Below, in pieces: positions 16,042 to 23,411 of a DNA stretch of 33,579 bases. Position 1 is the first letter of the stretch. Each line of letters opens with the position of its first letter. A model generated the notes under the pieces. The model saw only the letters and a program-made list of their open reading frames with translations, was not told the DNA's origin and made no database searches. Both the position numbers and the translations under genes were made by a program. This DNA is from Planctomycetota bacterium (GTDB lineage Bacteria > Planctomycetota > JACQVV01): NCBI GenBank assembly GCA_016209595.1, contig JACQVV010000474.1, positions 1-33,579 of the forward strand, in the 5' to 3' direction.

Positions 16042-18147
16042 CTATCCCCTCGTGACCTGCACCCGAATGCCAGCTGTCGCGAGAGCCCCGGTGTCCGCGT
16101 CCCTTTCATCTCCCGCGAGGGCGAGAACTTCGTCCCCTCGGTTGGCGCTCCATTGCCCGCACCCCGATCCGCCGATGCCCAGGGGTGCCGCGATAACGTC
16201 GGGCCGGATGCCCTCCCAGAAGCGCGCCCGGATCCGGATCGCTCCGTGGGGGGATTCTAGCCGGGCCATATCCCCGTCACGGATCCCGAGGCGCGCGGCC
16301 GTCTCCGGGTGGATCTCCGCCCATGGTTTCCATCGTTCTCGGAGCAAGAGGCCGAAGCTCTCCAGGAGCCATGGCGCGTTGGCTGCGATCCCGCGGGAGT
16401 CCATGATCCCCCCGTAGGGATACAGAAGGAGCGTGCCCTCTTCGGCCCGCCCCTCGCCAGGCGGCGCCGGGAACTCGCGCGGGAACGCGAACGCCAGATT
16501 CGGAACGGCATCCGTTCGCGGCCCCGGGAACGCCGCGGCAACCTGCCGGGAGACGAGATCCCTCCACGATCCGGATGGGAAGGCGGCGGCCGCCGTTCCA
16601 CCGAGCTCTCTCGCCACGTCGATCAGGACCTCGACAGGCTGCCGCGTGTCCCGGAACGGAGCGACGGCGGGACGCTGGAGGACGGCGCGCCCCGTCTCGA
16701 TCCGGCGAAAGACGTTCCAGCTTTCGAGCGGCGTGGACGCGGGGAGCACCAGGTCAGCGTGGCTCGCCGTCTCGTCGAGGTAGGACGAGAAGCTCACGAC
16801 GAGGGGAATCCTGTCGAGCCAGGCGTGGAGGCGGTTCCTCTCGACAGGCGCAAGCGACCGCAAAGAGGCGGCGTCGAGGAGGAGAACGACGTTCGGGCGG
16901 GACGCTCTCGCGAGAAGACTCACCGGCAGGCAGGGTTCGCCCGCGGGTCCGACGCCGGGGAGGATGGGTGGAACGGCCAGCCCCTCCTTCGCCACATCGT
17001 CCAGCGTCACGGGCCCCAGGTCAAAGACCTCGCCCGCCGGCACGAGGCGCATGGGGCCCCGGGTCCCGAAGGCGCCGATGAGAGCGTTGAGCGCGTGGAT
17101 CGCCGTGACGGTAGAGACGGAGTTCTCGGTCATCGGGCCGCCTTCGGGCGGGAGGACGACAGCCGAACGGGCTTCAAGAAGAGCGCGGGCCAGCCGCTCG
17201 ACCGTCCCGGCGGGAACGCCGGCTATCCGCTCGACCCGAGCCGCGGCGTATCCATTCGCCAGGTGCCGGCGGAGTGGGCTCATCGCCTCGCTCGCGGCGA
17301 CCTGTCCTGAATCGAGAAGAGAACGGGCAAGTCCGAGAGCAAGGACCCCTTCCGTGCCGGGAACGATCGGGACCCACTCGTCGGCCTTCGCCGCGGACAC
17401 CGAGTACCTGGCCTCCGCCTGGATCCACTTGCCCCGCTCCCCCTCGCGCCCCCGTCGAAACCCGCCCAAGGCGGAGAGAAAAGAATGGGTGTGGGGGGAC
17501 GCATCCAGGAGCGGGCTGCCGAGGCTCAGGATGAACCGGACTTTCGACCAGTCTGGAACGAAGTCCCCCCAGACGCCGCAAAGGCGGTGCGCCGCCAGCC
17601 GACCTGCGAGGACCCAGCCATCAACGCACTCGACGTGGTTCGGGCTGCCGTAGGCCGAGAGGAACCGTCGCGTCGCCGTGGCCGCCAGATCCGTACCGCT
17701 CGAAGCGATCGCGACAACGGAATGCGCCTGTCCCCTCGCCCGGAGGTCGTTCATCGTCGCGGCGATCCGCCGAACCGCCTCGCTCCAGGTCGCTGGCTCC
17801 CAGCTCGGTTCGCCCTTTCGCCCGTAGCTAACCCTCGGACCATCGAGGCGGTCAGGGTCGTACAGGAGCTGGAGCATCGCGTGGGCTCTCGGACAGATGC
17901 CTTTGTACTCCGGCGGGTCCCCCGGCAGAGCTTCGACCTTGATCGCGTTCCCCCGGATAGAGCGGACGCGGATGCCGCAGCTTCCAGCGCAAAGAGAGCA
18001 GGCGGTCTCGATCCAGGTCTCGGCGGTGCCGCCCGCAAGGGTGGAATAGGGTTCGGGCTCCGGCGTCGTCTTTCCACATCCCTGGAGTGCGAGACCGACT
18101 CCGGATAGACCAGCAGCCTTCAAGAAGTCCCGGCGGACTAGTTTCAT
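16042..18147 (-). CDS. DMSO-reductase-family protein, QrcB/ActB-like (Mo ligand apparently missing)
   Basis: The 701-residue protein belongs to the molybdopterin oxidoreductase family. It has a twin-arginine signal RRDFLKAAGLSGVG ending in a possible lipobox (LQGC), and a cluster motif C50-x2-C53-x3-C57-x27-C85. Conserved segments such as LYDPDRL and SYLDETASHADLVLPA are present. In PhsA and PsrA proteins GSPN is followed by x3-H-x3-Cys, the Mo ligand. Here GSPN (167-170) is followed by C174 and W178 at those places, so Mo binding is doubtful, as in QrcB and ActB. Size (QrcB is about 700 aa) and neighbours (pentahaem cytochrome before; ferredoxin and NrfD after) fit a Qrc/ACIII-like electron relay. 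GGAGAAG precedes the ATG. The alignment is from memory. Confidence 0.85.
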   Translation of the reverse strand: MKLVRRDFLKAAGLSGVGLALQGCGKTTPEPEPYSTLAGGTAETWIETACSLCAGSCGIRVRSIRGNAIKVEALPGDPPEYKGICPRAHAMLQLLYDPDRLDGPRVSYGRKGEPSWEPATWSEAVRRIAATMNDLRARGQAHSVVAIASSGTDLAATATRRFLSAYGSPNHVECVDGWVLAGRLAAHRLCGVWGDFVPDWSKVRFILSLGSPLLDASPHTHSFLSALGGFRRGREGERGKWIQAEARYSVSAAKADEWVPIVPGTEGVLALGLARSLLDSGQVAASEAMSPLRRHLANGYAAARVERIAGVPAGTVERLARALLEARSAVVLPPEGGPMTENSVSTVTAIHALNALIGAFGTRGPMRLVPAGEVFDLGPVTLDDVAKEGLAVPPILPGVGPAGEPCLPVSLLARASRPNVVLLLDAASLRSLAPVERNRLHAWLDRIPLVVSFSSYLDETASHADLVLPASTPLESWNVFRRIETGRAVLQRPAVAPFRDTRQPVEVLIDVARELGGTAAAAFPSGSWRDLVSRQVAAAFPGPRTDAVPNLAFAFPREFPAPPGEGRAEEGTLLLYPYGGIMDSRGIAANAPWLLESFGLLLRERWKPWAEIHPETAARLGIRDGDMARLESPHGAIRIRARFWEGIRPDVIAAPLGIGGSGCGQWSANRGDEVLALAGDERDADTGALATAGIRVQVTRG

Positions 18148-18157
18148 GGCTTCTCCT

Positions 18158-18679
18158 TCACCGATGGCAGGCCGCGCAGTCGTCGGTCACACCCTTCTCT
18201 TCGTGGCAGTCCATGCAGGCATCCATCGTCGGGACGACGATTTCCATCGAGTCCCTCGAGCTCCTGGCCATGTCTCCGTGGCAGGCCTGGCACTCCAGTC
18301 TTGCCACGACGGTGTGTCGGACGTGGGAGAAGTAGACGTGATCGGGCACGTTGGTGTACTTCAGCCAGACAAGATCCTCTCCCCGCGTGGCGAGCTCCCG
18401 GATGCTGTCTGTCTGTGGCCCAGGTTTCCGCTCGTCCTCCTTGTTGTGGCATGCCAGGCAGGTTTCGACGCCAGGCAGGCCAGCCTCGGCCTGGGAGAGC
18501 GCACCGGCGTGACACACGGTGCACTGGAAACGATGGGGCGCGTGATCGAAGGGGAGGGGCTCCTCTGCCATCACGGTCACGCCCGGACGGTTCTCCTGGA
18601 CGCGGGCCAGCGTGAGGCCCAGAGCGGCGGCCACCACGGTCTCCAGCGTCCCCAGTATGGCAAACAGTCTGGGCGTCAC
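18158..18679 (-). CDS. Membrane-anchored pentahaem cytochrome c (QrcA/ActA-like)
   Basis: The 173-residue protein has a hydrophobic N-terminal helix (residues 5-25, probably an uncleaved anchor). Five CxxCH haem sites follow: CTVCH (53-57), CLACH (74-78), CQACH (130-134), CMDCH (155-159) and CAACH (168-172), the last one residue from the C-terminus. Additional histidines (FDHAPHRF, DHVYFSHVRH) could be distal ligands as in class III cytochromes. The protein would sit in the periplasm and exchange electrons with the adjacent 701-aa subunit. The start is a GTG with GGAGG at 7 nt; it overlaps the stop of the trihaem gene as GTGA. Confidence 0.9.
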   Translation of the reverse strand: MTPRLFAILGTLETVVAAALGLTLARVQENRPGVTVMAEEPLPFDHAPHRFQCTVCHAGALSQAEAGLPGVETCLACHNKEDERKPGPQTDSIRELATRGEDLVWLKYTNVPDHVYFSHVRHTVVARLECQACHGDMARSSRDSMEIVVPTMDACMDCHEEKGVTDDCAACHR

Positions 18680-19272
18680 TCCCGATCCTCCGCGGCTTGC
18701 CCTTCGATTCTCCAGGTGTCGGAGTCTTTCCCGTAGAAGACAAGGCCGGTCTTGCTGTCCTGTCCGTGGCATTCGATGCAGCGTAAGCGCGCGAGCGAGG
18801 GCTTGAACGTGTACGGCATGGTGTTCCGGAACGAGACGTTGGAGCCGAGGACGACCCCTTCCGAGGGACGGCGGATGAGCCTCTTGCATCCACGCTCGGC
18901 CGTCTCCGGGTGGACGAAACCTGCCCGTGACAGGCGCCCCGCTCCGGTGAGGACGTCCTCCTCCTTCCACATCTCGTGACATGTCACGCAGCGCTTCTGG
19001 TCCTGGTACGACTGGTTCTCCGACGTGAGATGGACCTGGTGGATGTTCTTGCGATCCGGGGCCTTCCCAGCGGTCTCCTCGATCACGGACCGGTGACAGG
19101 ACAAGCACGCCGCGTTCTGGTCAGCAACCACATCCGGCAGGGAGTGCGGCTCGGCCGGCCGACCACACACGAAGGCGAGCGCGAACGCCACCACGGGAAG
19201 GACAGCCAGCGCTATCGGACGATACTTCCACGCGGCCGCCATCACCCATCTTGCGCGCTCCCGGATCAGCAT
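18676..19272 (-). CDS. Trihaem cytochrome c, membrane-anchored
   Basis: The 198-residue protein has a single hydrophobic helix (about 18-36, IALAVLPVVAFALAFVCG) and three haem sites: CLSCH (56-60), CVTCH (95-99) and CIECH (165-169). Histidines between them (NIHQVHL) could serve as distal ligands. It begins 7 nt inside the end of the FecR/PKD gene, whose last codons carry its GGAGGAGG ribosome site, and its stop overlaps the start of the pentahaem gene. Coupled translation suggests the two cytochromes are made together. An electron-carrier role is likely; its partners are inferred from position only. Confidence 0.88.
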   Translation of the reverse strand: MLIRERARWVMAAAWKYRPIALAVLPVVAFALAFVCGRPAEPHSLPDVVADQNAACLSCHRSVIEETAGKAPDRKNIHQVHLTSENQSYQDQKRCVTCHEMWKEEDVLTGAGRLSRAGFVHPETAERGCKRLIRRPSEGVVLGSNVSFRNTMPYTFKPSLARLRCIECHGQDSKTGLVFYGKDSDTWRIEGQAAEDRE

Positions 19273-20240
19273 GCGCAGTCCTCCTCCGCGGAGATGCTGA
19301 TCTGCGCGGACGTTTCCTCGCCGTTCTCGTCCACGATGCGAAGAATCACCACGTAGACCCCCTGGGTGAACGTGTGCTCGGATGTCTTGCCCTCCAGGCT
19401 CTCGCCATCTCCAAAGTCCCAGCGGATCGATTTCACCTTCCCGCTGCCGCCGTGGACGATCGCCTTGAAGTTCACGGCGTAGGGAGCGTTCCCTCGCCGG
19501 TTCCGCACGCCGCCGATCTTCACGCGCAGTGGCCCGCCAACGTCCCCTCCCGTCTCCTCCACGAGGAGGCTGCCTCCCAGCTCGCTCGAGACCTTGGTGA
19601 GGGCGCTCTTGGTCGAATCGCTCGCTGGCGCGATGTCGCTGGGATCTGGCGCCTGACCGGCCCGGATGGTTCCCTGGTTCCCCTCCTCGATGCGGATCCG
19701 CTGCGTCCCGATCTGGGTGACAAGCCTCCCCAAGAGGACGAAGGCCTGGAAGGCTTCCTTGTCGGCCAGATAGGTGAGGGCGAATTCGGCGCCCTGGGTG
19801 AGTGCGAAGATCTTCCCCATCTGGATGCGGAACTCGCAGAAGATGTGCTCGGGGACCTGTCCCTTGGCAAAGATCCTTCCCTTGGCGAGCTGGATGACGC
19901 TCTTCTCGATCTTTTTGTTCGCGTCGTAGACCACGCCGGAGAGAGTGATCTCGCTCTCGGGGTAGAGGCGGAGGATGCTCCCGTTCGACCACTTGAGGAC
20001 GGCCGCGGATTTCGCGGCACAGCGGATCACGTCGTCGCGCTGAATGACGGCACCCTCCGCGACGGGAAATGGACTGCCCGCCCGAAGGAGCTCAACCGTC
20101 CCATCGATCTGGACCAACCGGACCTCCGAAGGAGACTGCGCCAGCGCTCCACTCGAAAACAGAAGGAGCATTGCCGGAGGAACGAGGAGAGCGGCGAACC
20201 GCCCATCCGCTGGACGCCCGCGAGCTTTCGAGAAGAACAT
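19266..20240 (-). CDS. Secreted FecR-domain protein with C-terminal PKD domain
   Basis: The 324-residue protein has a Sec signal (AALLVPPAMLLLFSSGALAQ, ending near residue 36). A FecR-like beta region follows (about 40-170), with the typical VEGAVIQRDDVIR-like and AAVLKWSNGSILRLYPESEI pattern. After a linker comes a PKD domain (about 245-318) with WDFGDGE and HTFTQGVYVVILRI. It ends in the unusual tail EEDCAC. The ATG was chosen for AAAGGAG 8 nt upstream. It lies between the PKD lipoprotein and the cytochromes and may hold or organise the redox proteins at the envelope. That role is inferred; there is no cognate FecI sigma factor nearby. Confidence 0.8.
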   Translation of the reverse strand: MFFSKARGRPADGRFAALLVPPAMLLLFSSGALAQSPSEVRLVQIDGTVELLRAGSPFPVAEGAVIQRDDVIRCAAKSAAVLKWSNGSILRLYPESEITLSGVVYDANKKIEKSVIQLAKGRIFAKGQVPEHIFCEFRIQMGKIFALTQGAEFALTYLADKEAFQAFVLLGRLVTQIGTQRIRIEEGNQGTIRAGQAPDPSDIAPASDSTKSALTKVSSELGGSLLVEETGGDVGGPLRVKIGGVRNRRGNAPYAVNFKAIVHGGSGKVKSIRWDFGDGESLEGKTSEHTFTQGVYVVILRIVDENGEETSAQISISAEEDCAC

Positions 20241-20259
20241 GGGATTCTCCTTTCTTCTG

Positions 20260-20278
20260 CCGGAGCTCCCTCCTCCGG
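20260..20278 (-). other. Hairpin between PKD lipoprotein and FecR/PKD genes
   Basis: CCGGAG and CTCCGG pair around a 7-nt loop within the 56-nt gap, about 20 nt before the FecR/PKD start. There is no T-run, so this is more likely an mRNA-processing or stability element than a terminator. Confidence 0.3.
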
Positions 20279-20296
20279 AGGAAGCGAATCGTTGCG

Positions 20297-20974
20297 CTAA
20301 CAACCCTTGCACCTCGAGTCGATCGTCACGCTCGCCCGCTTCACGCGACCCTGCGCATCGGTCACGGACAGGATGACGTCATACCTTCCGGCTCCATAGA
20401 CTTGGGGAGGTGGAACCTGCTCGGTCGACTCCCTCCCGTTGCCCAGGCTCCAGTGGAACTGGAGGGGGGGCTCGAGGCCTTCGACCTCCGCACGAAACCG
20501 GACACGATGGGGCGCGACCCCGGAGGATCCCGGCTCGACCACGATCCGCACCGAGGGCGCGGGAACTGGCTTCGCGGGATCCGTAGCCTCAGCCGGAGGC
20601 ACTGGAGCGGGCTCGCTGGCAGCTCGCCCCCCTCCTTGCGAGCCGGCGTCGTGAACATCCGCCGCCGCCCCGGGAACCGCCTCCGCAGGAACGGGAACCG
20701 CTGCAGGCACAGGAGCGGGCTGGCCGGCAGTGGGAGCGTCAACGTGTCCATTGGCGTCGGGCGCCTTCGCCGCGGTCACGAAGGCCGGTTCGACAGCCGC
20801 CGGAGCGGAGGTCGCATCTTCCAGAGGCGGGCGCGGTCTCTCACTTCCCACTTTCAACGCGACGGCAGGCGGGGCGGGTTCTCTGGATCCATCCGGGGGG
20901 GAGTCCTGGGCGCACCCCAAGAGGGTAATGGCGAACGCGGCAACGAAGGCTCGGCTCATGTGCTTGTGGCTCAC
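20297..20974 (-). CDS. Lipoprotein with Ala/Pro-rich linker and PKD-like domain
   Basis: The 225-residue protein has a signal with lipobox LLGC (Cys21), a 110-residue Ala/Pro/Glu-rich linker that would reach far from the membrane, and a C-terminal PKD-like domain (about 142-220; FHWSLGNGRES and YGAGRYDVILSVTD). It ends in the tail SRCKGC. The GTG start shares a base with the stop of the barrel gene (TAGTG), so translation is probably coupled. A downstream in-frame ATG, five codons on, is an alternative. Its neighbour, the FecR/PKD protein, has a matching PKD-plus-terminal-cysteine plan, so the two may form a pair at the outer membrane. Confidence 0.78.
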   Translation of the reverse strand: MSHKHMSRAFVAAFAITLLGCAQDSPPDGSREPAPPAVALKVGSERPRPPLEDATSAPAAVEPAFVTAAKAPDANGHVDAPTAGQPAPVPAAVPVPAEAVPGAAADVHDAGSQGGGRAASEPAPVPPAEATDPAKPVPAPSVRIVVEPGSSGVAPHRVRFRAEVEGLEPPLQFHWSLGNGRESTEQVPPPQVYGAGRYDVILSVTDAQGRVKRASVTIDSRCKGC

Positions 20975-22734
20975 TAGAACTTGATCTCCAGGCCGACGAC
21001 TGCCTCATAGGCGGGTTGGGCATCGCTTCCGTTCGGGCGCGCGTAGACGCTCCCCGGCAGGAATGCACCGAGCTCGACATACCCTTCCAGATGCTTGAGA
21101 AACTGGTAATTGACATTGAGGTCGGCTTCCCACCCGACGTCCCGCGTCCTGCTCAAAGAGACGGCCGTGCCGCGGCTCCAGTCGTAGACGGGGCCGCGCC
21201 CCTTGAGGACCTCCTCCGTTGTCCAGAGCCGCGCGACAGACGGCGTGATCCTGAGGCTCTCGATGGGTTCGAGGGTCGTATAGCCGCGCACGTAGGAGAC
21301 GTTCGATAGGTTCGAGTCCCACAGGAAGTAGCCGGCGCGAATGTCCTCGCTGAAGATGTTCCCGAACTTGTTGCGGTCGCGACACATGAACAGGCCGTTG
21401 AAAGCACGGAACTTGCTCGTCGGAGAATCGCCAGCCTCGTTTCCGGAGCCAACACCGGCCTCGGCGCCCACGACGATGTCTTCGAGGAACCCGGTCTCGC
21501 CGAACGAATGGCTCGCCCCGAGGCGGAACGCATAACCGAGGAGATTCCGATCGTCCGAGAATCTCCGGGTGAGGAGGATGGCGTCGGCCTCGATCTTCGC
21601 CCACGGGTAATCAGCGTCACCTGCGATCCCCACCCAGATGGGCTCGAACGAGCCGTCCCTCGGGACCGTGGTGGGATCGAAGTCCTTGTCGAGGTTGAGA
21701 TCGGCTGCACCGGTGCCGCCCCGATCCCAGGCGCCGAGGAAATAGGTGACGAGCTTGAGCTCCCGCTCTGGGCGAATGTCGACGTCGAGATAGAAAGCGT
21801 CCAGCTTGTTCGTCACGCTGAAGACCGCTCTTCGCGTTCCCGAAGGGGTCATCATGCCCGCGCTGGTGGCCACGCTGGCGAATTCGCTATAATTCCGCCA
21901 CGCGCCCGAGACGGCCATGTACCCGGCGGTAATCGTGGTAGGCCCCCATGGCAGGTCCCGAATGGGATACTGGAACTTGATCGAGTCCATGGGACCTTCG
22001 AGCACGATCGCATGGCCGATGTCCCAGTTCTGTCGCCCCACCTTGACGATGAAGTCCCCCGTGTACTGGCCGTAGAGCTGGCGGACCAGGGCGGCATCCA
22101 CGAGATGGAACTGCCCCCATCTCTCGAGCGTGCCCTCGCTGTCCTCCTTCCAGTCGAAGACGAAATTCCCCTTGTCGAGGAGCAGGGTTGCCTGGAGCTG
22201 CTCGTATCTCGCATCGACCTGAAGCTGGTAGCGCTGGTCGAAGAAGGTCTCGTTGTCGAATTCCCAGCGCTGGAGGGGATTGTTGAGGTTGAAGTTGACG
22301 CGGGAATTCACCTGCGCTTTGTATTTCACGGAAAAATCGAACTGGACTTTGCCCGCTTCTTCTTCCTTTTCCGTCTCCCTCTCGGACTCGAACTTGAGGA
22401 CGGAGGCCTCGAGCTCGGCGAGCCTTCGCCGTGCCTCGGGGTCTCTCGCCTCCGCGGCCTTCTCGATCTCCGGCTCGGTCCACTCGCCGAACTCGCTCTC
22501 CTCGGTGGATGGTTGAGCTCCTGGCCCCTCGGGACGAGGAGTCTCGCCGAGCTTCTCCTCGATGAGGCGACGGAGGTCGCGGACCTCGGTCTCGAGCTCC
22601 CTCACTCGCTCTTCGAGTGCGCGTTTCTCCTCGTCCTCCTGGGCGAACAGCGGATGCGTCAGAGCCAGGCCCGCCAAAAGCAGCCAGGAGGGCAGGAGCG
22701 CGGCCGTCCTCACGGGAAGGATGAGGTCGCGCAT
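20974..22734 (-). CDS. Outer-membrane beta-barrel protein with N-terminal coiled coil
   Basis: The 586-residue protein has a Sec signal (to about residue 32, HPLFAQ), a heptad-patterned coiled coil (about 33-60, EERVRELETEVRDLRRLIEE), a second acidic helical stretch (about 85-125), then roughly 455 residues of alternating aromatic strands. These include KVGRQNWDIGHAIVLEGPMD, a motif style seen in alginate-export/DUF1302-like porins. It ends in Phe (GLEIKF), the outer-membrane insertion signal. It lacks the N-terminal CxxC of MtrB. AAGGAA precedes the ATG; the gene begins 25 nt inside the chaperone gene. A channel or a scaffold for the periplasmic redox proteins are both possible. Confidence 0.82.
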   Translation of the reverse strand: MRDLILPVRTAALLPSWLLLAGLALTHPLFAQEDEEKRALEERVRELETEVRDLRRLIEEKLGETPRPEGPGAQPSTEESEFGEWTEPEIEKAAEARDPEARRRLAELEASVLKFESERETEKEEEAGKVQFDFSVKYKAQVNSRVNFNLNNPLQRWEFDNETFFDQRYQLQVDARYEQLQATLLLDKGNFVFDWKEDSEGTLERWGQFHLVDAALVRQLYGQYTGDFIVKVGRQNWDIGHAIVLEGPMDSIKFQYPIRDLPWGPTTITAGYMAVSGAWRNYSEFASVATSAGMMTPSGTRRAVFSVTNKLDAFYLDVDIRPERELKLVTYFLGAWDRGGTGAADLNLDKDFDPTTVPRDGSFEPIWVGIAGDADYPWAKIEADAILLTRRFSDDRNLLGYAFRLGASHSFGETGFLEDIVVGAEAGVGSGNEAGDSPTSKFRAFNGLFMCRDRNKFGNIFSEDIRAGYFLWDSNLSNVSYVRGYTTLEPIESLRITPSVARLWTTEEVLKGRGPVYDWSRGTAVSLSRTRDVGWEADLNVNYQFLKHLEGYVELGAFLPGSVYARPNGSDAQPAYEAVVGLEIKF

Positions 22735-23411
22735 GTCGCCGTTCCTTCTTCGCAGAGTTCCGCCTGGAGAGACGGCAGGAGATCGAGCTCGCTTCGCAGG
22801 AAACCGGATGTGAGATGGGCGAGTGCTCGGTAGAGCCCGGGCGCCGCCTCGGCGAGGATCCGGTCGCACAGGATTGGATACCAGCGGCCGAGGTGGTTCT
22901 CGAAGAACGCGGCCTCGAACTCGAGGGCCTTGCGTGCCCCGCTGGAGTTGTCGGCCCTCCACATCTCTCCCTCGATCGTGCAGAGGAACTTCATGAACTC
23001 GAGCTCCATGCCGGCGTGATCGGGGAGATCGATGCACGTACTCGCGAGAGCAGCGCCGGCTTTCTCGAAAAGGCGCCGGACCTCGATCGTCACGCGCCCT
23101 CCGAGCCGCGCCTTGTCATCAAGATAGATAGACTCGTACGGCCGCAGGCCGCTCGGCAGGACGAAGAGTCGTGTGTACTCCGCCGTGAGCTCGGCGCCGA
23201 GATCCTTCTCGGAGCGTGTCTCTGCAGCGTGCGCGAGAAGCTCGCGGGCCGCGGGACTCTCGGGATCGCAGCCGATTTCCCGGACGAGGGAGCCGGCGCG
23301 AAGGGATTCGATCACCGCGGGCGAGGGCGGACCGGAGTGGAGCGCGGCGAGGAACCCGTACATCTCCGCGCGGCCGGCCGCGCGGATCGCGGGACGATCA
23401 TCGACTGCCAC
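22710..23411 (-). CDS. TorD/DmsD-family molybdoenzyme chaperone
   Basis: The 233-residue all-helical protein shows the TorD family signature EYTRLFVLPSGLRPYESIYL (78-97) and the DHAGMELEFMKFL segment (131-143). Such cytoplasmic chaperones bind Tat signals and guide cofactor insertion before export. The operon encodes two Tat-signal proteins of the DMSO-reductase family, so it could serve either; the catalytic 977-aa protein is the likelier client. The start is a GTG with GGAGGGAA upstream, 14 nt inside the preceding Fe-S gene. Confidence 0.9.
   Translation of the reverse strand: MAVDDRPAIRAAGRAEMYGFLAALHSGPPSPAVIESLRAGSLVREIGCDPESPAARELLAHAAETRSEKDLGAELTAEYTRLFVLPSGLRPYESIYLDDKARLGGRVTIEVRRLFEKAGAALASTCIDLPDHAGMELEFMKFLCTIEGEMWRADNSSGARKALEFEAAFFENHLGRWYPILCDRILAEAAPGLYRALAHLTSGFLRSELDLLPSLQAELCEEGTATCATSSFP

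Noticed and set aside
20974..22734. The barrel protein as an MtrB/PioB-type porin of a porin-cytochrome conduit
   Set aside because: It lacks the N-terminal CxxC of MtrB, the barrel seems too short, and the cytochromes carry only three and five haems; a general porin or scaffold remains open.
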